This document shows, piece after piece, positions 63,690 through 64,000 of a DNA stretch of 64,000 nt. The notes below the pieces were generated by a model that was given only the letters and a program-made list of their open reading frames with translations, was not told the origin of the DNA and did no database searches. Source of the stretch: Sciurus carolinensis (Eukaryota > Chordata > Mammalia > Rodentia > Sciuridae); contig NC_062221.1 of the NCBI RefSeq assembly GCF_902686445.1, positions 37,402,575 to 37,466,574 on the forward strand, read 5' to 3'. Within the stretch, counting starts at the first letter, position 1. Each line of letters opens with the position of its first letter. A program made the translations under genes and the position numbers.

Positions 63690-64000
63690 TTAGACCAGGT
63701 TTTTTTTTTTTTAAAGTAGGAAGACTGACTTATCCCAGGAGAGAGGAGGGAGCCATGGCTGGTATTCTGGGATCCCAAGATGGGAGAGCGCCCTGCCCCT
63801 TTTATAGACTTTTACCTTCTTTGTTCTCTTGCTCTCCTCCCACCTTGTTACTCTCCTTCCTGCATATGTGACCAGGCCCAGGAGATGCCTGTGGGATGGC
63901 CAAGAGGTGAGAAGCAGAAGGGCAGGGGGAAGGGCCAGATGGAGTGTTCCAGGCAGGAAGCAGCCCAGGAGACATTAATTAACAACTTCTTATCTACAGC
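63690..64000 (-). mobile_element. ERV LTR, cut by right window edge; same family as 17.4 kb
   Basis: The reverse complement lines up in order with 17480-17765 (see that entry), running from the U3 at the window edge to the AT-rich poly(A)-signal region near 63700, where a T run has replaced a clear AATAAA. It is oriented like ZDHHC19 and lies about 1 kb upstream of it. Confidence 0.78.
63797..63808 (-). promoter_or_regulatory. TATA box in the edge LTR
   Basis: Minus-strand CTATAAAAGGGG, a near-consensus TATA with a G-rich flank. It points toward ZDHHC19. Activity is inferred only. Confidence 0.6.

Noticed and set aside
1..64000. CRISPR arrays, prokaryotic operons, tRNA or rRNA genes
   Set aside because: None seen. 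The tRNA-like text is in ID-type SINEs, which are tRNA-derived repeats.

Overview
The window looks like mammalian nuclear DNA from a rodent, most likely a squirrel (Sciuridae). The evidence is the SINE content: several short elements carry the ID-type core (a 'ggggctgtggctcagtggtagagtgcttgcct' type tRNA-derived head seen piecewise at 36.9, 39.6 and 53.3 kb). Others fuse a B1-like 7SL-derived left part to an ID-like right part, the B1-dID arrangement known from squirrels and relatives. L1 3' ends of a single family, MaLR and other LTRs, and old MIR/L2 fragments fill in the rest. There are no prokaryotic features.

The window has two compositional halves. Positions 1 to about 53.5 kb are AT-rich, and I recognise no gene there. 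That half is an intergenic repeat landscape: a fairly recent but broken L1 at 1-2262, nested older L1s at 2.6-4.2 kb and 42.8-45.1 kb, several LTRs, SINEs with visible target-site duplications, microsatellites and ancient MIR/L2 pieces. Every reading frame in it is short, or is a fragment of L1 or L2.

From about 53.5 kb to the right edge the DNA is GC-richer and holds one protein-coding gene on the minus strand, ZDHHC19, a testis-type DHHC palmitoyltransferase. I rebuilt seven coding exons by eye (62741 down to 54567). All junctions are GT-AG with compatible phases, and the joined frame is open for 307 codons. Human synteny (TFRC - ZDHHC19 - SLC51A, from general knowledge) suggests the AT-rich left half is the TFRC-ZDHHC19 interval and that SLC51A lies beyond the right edge.

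The most notable observation is in exon 4. The catalytic tetrapeptide reads Asp-His-His-Ser (Ser codon TCG at 60594-60596) instead of Asp-His-His-Cys, while every zinc-binding Cys/His of the cysteine-rich domain is kept. Other points of interest are a local duplication that copied the start of exon 5 into intron 3, and an LTR with a TATA box about 1 kb upstream and on the same strand as ZDHHC19. A second copy of that LTR family lies at 17.4 kb, and a fold-back inverted repeat lies at 26.9-27.1 kb. I did not find a new multi-gene system.
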